DNA from: JBAXBF01 sp034429745
GTDB lineage: Bacteria > Chloroflexota > Anaerolineae > Anaerolineales > DRKV01
Length of the DNA: 5,225 nt
Direction of reading: 5' to 3'
Assembly: GCA_034429745.1 (NCBI GenBank)
Contig: DAOUFY010000011.1
Span: forward strand, 1 to 5,225
The notes beneath the pieces are model-generated. The model was not told the DNA's origin and made no database searches. It was given only the letters and a program-made list of their open reading frames with translations. Positions 4,451 through 5,225 of the stretch are shown one piece after another; positions within the stretch are counted from its first letter, which is position 1; every line of letters starts with the position of its first letter. Made by a program: the position numbers and the translations under genes.

Positions 4451-5225
4451 TTAATTTGCCTCAATGTTATATACATTCAGGTTAGAAAAAATTACGTTAA
4501 ATACACTTGCTTCCGCTGATCTGCCATATACACCAAAAAAGGTGTTATCTTGCTTCTTTCCCTTAAGGGTATAAATCCACTTATCATTTGCATAGAACTG
4601 CATTTGGTTTGCATCAGACCATACCCCGATATTGTTAATACTGGGAGCTCCATGGGATAGGATGCTATTTTCTTGCCATGGCAATACTGTGATCGGTTTT
4701 CCATCTAATAGACGGACGATTTGGATTTTACCATCGCAGGAAAAACCATAACGAATGAGGTTATTGGGTGATGATATATTGACAAGGACACCCGCTTCAT
4801 CTTCTTTGGAACATAAGTTAAATCTAACTTGAACAGTAAGGTAATATATTGGTGGTAATGAAGTTTTATATTGGCTGATCATTCGCACCTTGGGCTCTGT
4901 TATGTTCATTATAAGCATATTGTTTTCAATAGTAATGCTTCCATTTTGTGAATGCCCTAAATTGCTCCAATCGTCTAAATTTTCCATTGCATTATTTATT
5001 AGTAAGTTTTTAAGAAAGGGTGTTGGATAAAACACTTTTTGGGGTGTGTATATTACCTTTACGAAAGGGGTATTTGTTGGAGGAAACCAAATGTCTTTTG
5101 ATTGAGTACTAACAGGAGTTACGAAAGCTAGGGTTGTGGTAGGGAGCTTTTCAAGGGTCTCAATACTTGAAGCTATATTTTCTTTAGGTCTAGAAGACGT
5201 ACAAGAAGAAAGCATAAATATCATT
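4451..5225 (-). CDS. secreted lipoprotein with probable concanavalin-like beta-sandwich domain (N-terminus cut by window edge)
   Basis: The reading frame is open to the right edge. The first Met inside the window (5222-5224) leaves only about seven residues before the lipobox LSSC, too few for a signal peptide, so the true start is probably beyond 5225. The Cys of LSSC (residue 8 from that Met) would be lipidated and the protein anchored on the outer face of the membrane. A Thr/Pro/Ser-rich linker (about 9-70) is followed by a domain of roughly 180 residues with alternating strands: W86 in LDDWSNLG, SITIENNMLIMNI, YYLTVQVRFNL, AGVLVNISS, YGFSCDGKIQIVRL, NQMQFYANDKWIYTL and FFGVYG, the layout of LamG/DUF1080-like domains. 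C138 and C163 could form a disulfide. The ligand is unknown; glycan binding is only a possibility. It lies 85 nt upstream of ssb and is probably functionally unrelated. Confidence 0.75.
   Translation of the reverse strand, partial: MIFMLSSCTSSRPKENIASSIETLEKLPTTTLAFVTPVSTQSKDIWFPPTNTPFVKVIYTPQKVFYPTPFLKNLLINNAMENLDDWSNLGHSQNGSITIENNMLIMNITEPKVRMISQYKTSLPPIYYLTVQVRFNLCSKEDEAGVLVNISSPNNLIRYGFSCDGKIQIVRLLDGKPITVLPWQENSILSHGAPSINNIGVWSDANQMQFYANDKWIYTLKGKKQDNTFFGVYGRSAEASVFNVIFSNLNVYNIEAN

Noticed and set aside
4492..4704. A 70-codon minus-strand reading frame in another phase.
   Set aside because: It lies wholly inside the lipoprotein gene, whose frame has a lipobox and a coherent strand pattern.

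Overview
The window looks like chromosomal sequence from an AT-rich member of the Chloroflexota, most likely an Anaerolineae-like lineage. That guess rests on the gene types and their order: ssb, a DUF3467 protein, a translin-family protein, a Cas4-like pair, nadK, a B-box zinc-finger membrane protein and recN. It also rests on the style of the Thr/Pro-rich lipoprotein upstream. The assignment is from memory of family distribution and was not searched.

Every gene is on the minus strand, so transcription runs from high to low coordinates. At the right edge (4451-5225) is a lipoprotein missing its N-terminus, with a lipobox, a Thr/Pro-rich linker and a probable beta-sandwich domain. An 85-base intergenic gap (4366-4450) follows. 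It holds a tandem 9-bp repeat, weak promoter-like boxes and a strong Shine-Dalgarno sequence for ssb. From ssb onward the genes are packed like one operon: ssb (3961-4365), 12-nt gap, DUF3467 (3616-3948), 4-nt overlap, translin family (2969-3619), 20-nt overlap, Cas4-like part A (2731-2988), 22-nt overlap, Cas4-like part B (2231-2752), 27-nt gap, nadK (1340-2203), 4-nt overlap, zinc-finger membrane protein (840-1343), 39-nt gap, recN (1-800, cut by the left edge).

Most of these products act on nucleic acids: SSB coats single-stranded DNA, RecN is an SMC-like break-repair ATPase, the translin protein is a probable RNA/ssDNA-binding protein or RNase, and the Cas4-like pair is a probable PD-(D/E)XK Fe-S nuclease. 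NadK supplies NADP. The most striking feature is the Cas4-like fold, which is divided between two overlapping genes. Part A carries the first cluster cysteine and the Gly-x-x-x-His motif and ends in a membrane helix. Part B starts with a membrane helix and carries the D/ExK/QxxxY core and the other three cysteines. Together they would rebuild a complete nuclease on the cytoplasmic face of the membrane. No CRISPR array, cas1/cas2, tRNA, rRNA or insertion sequence was seen.
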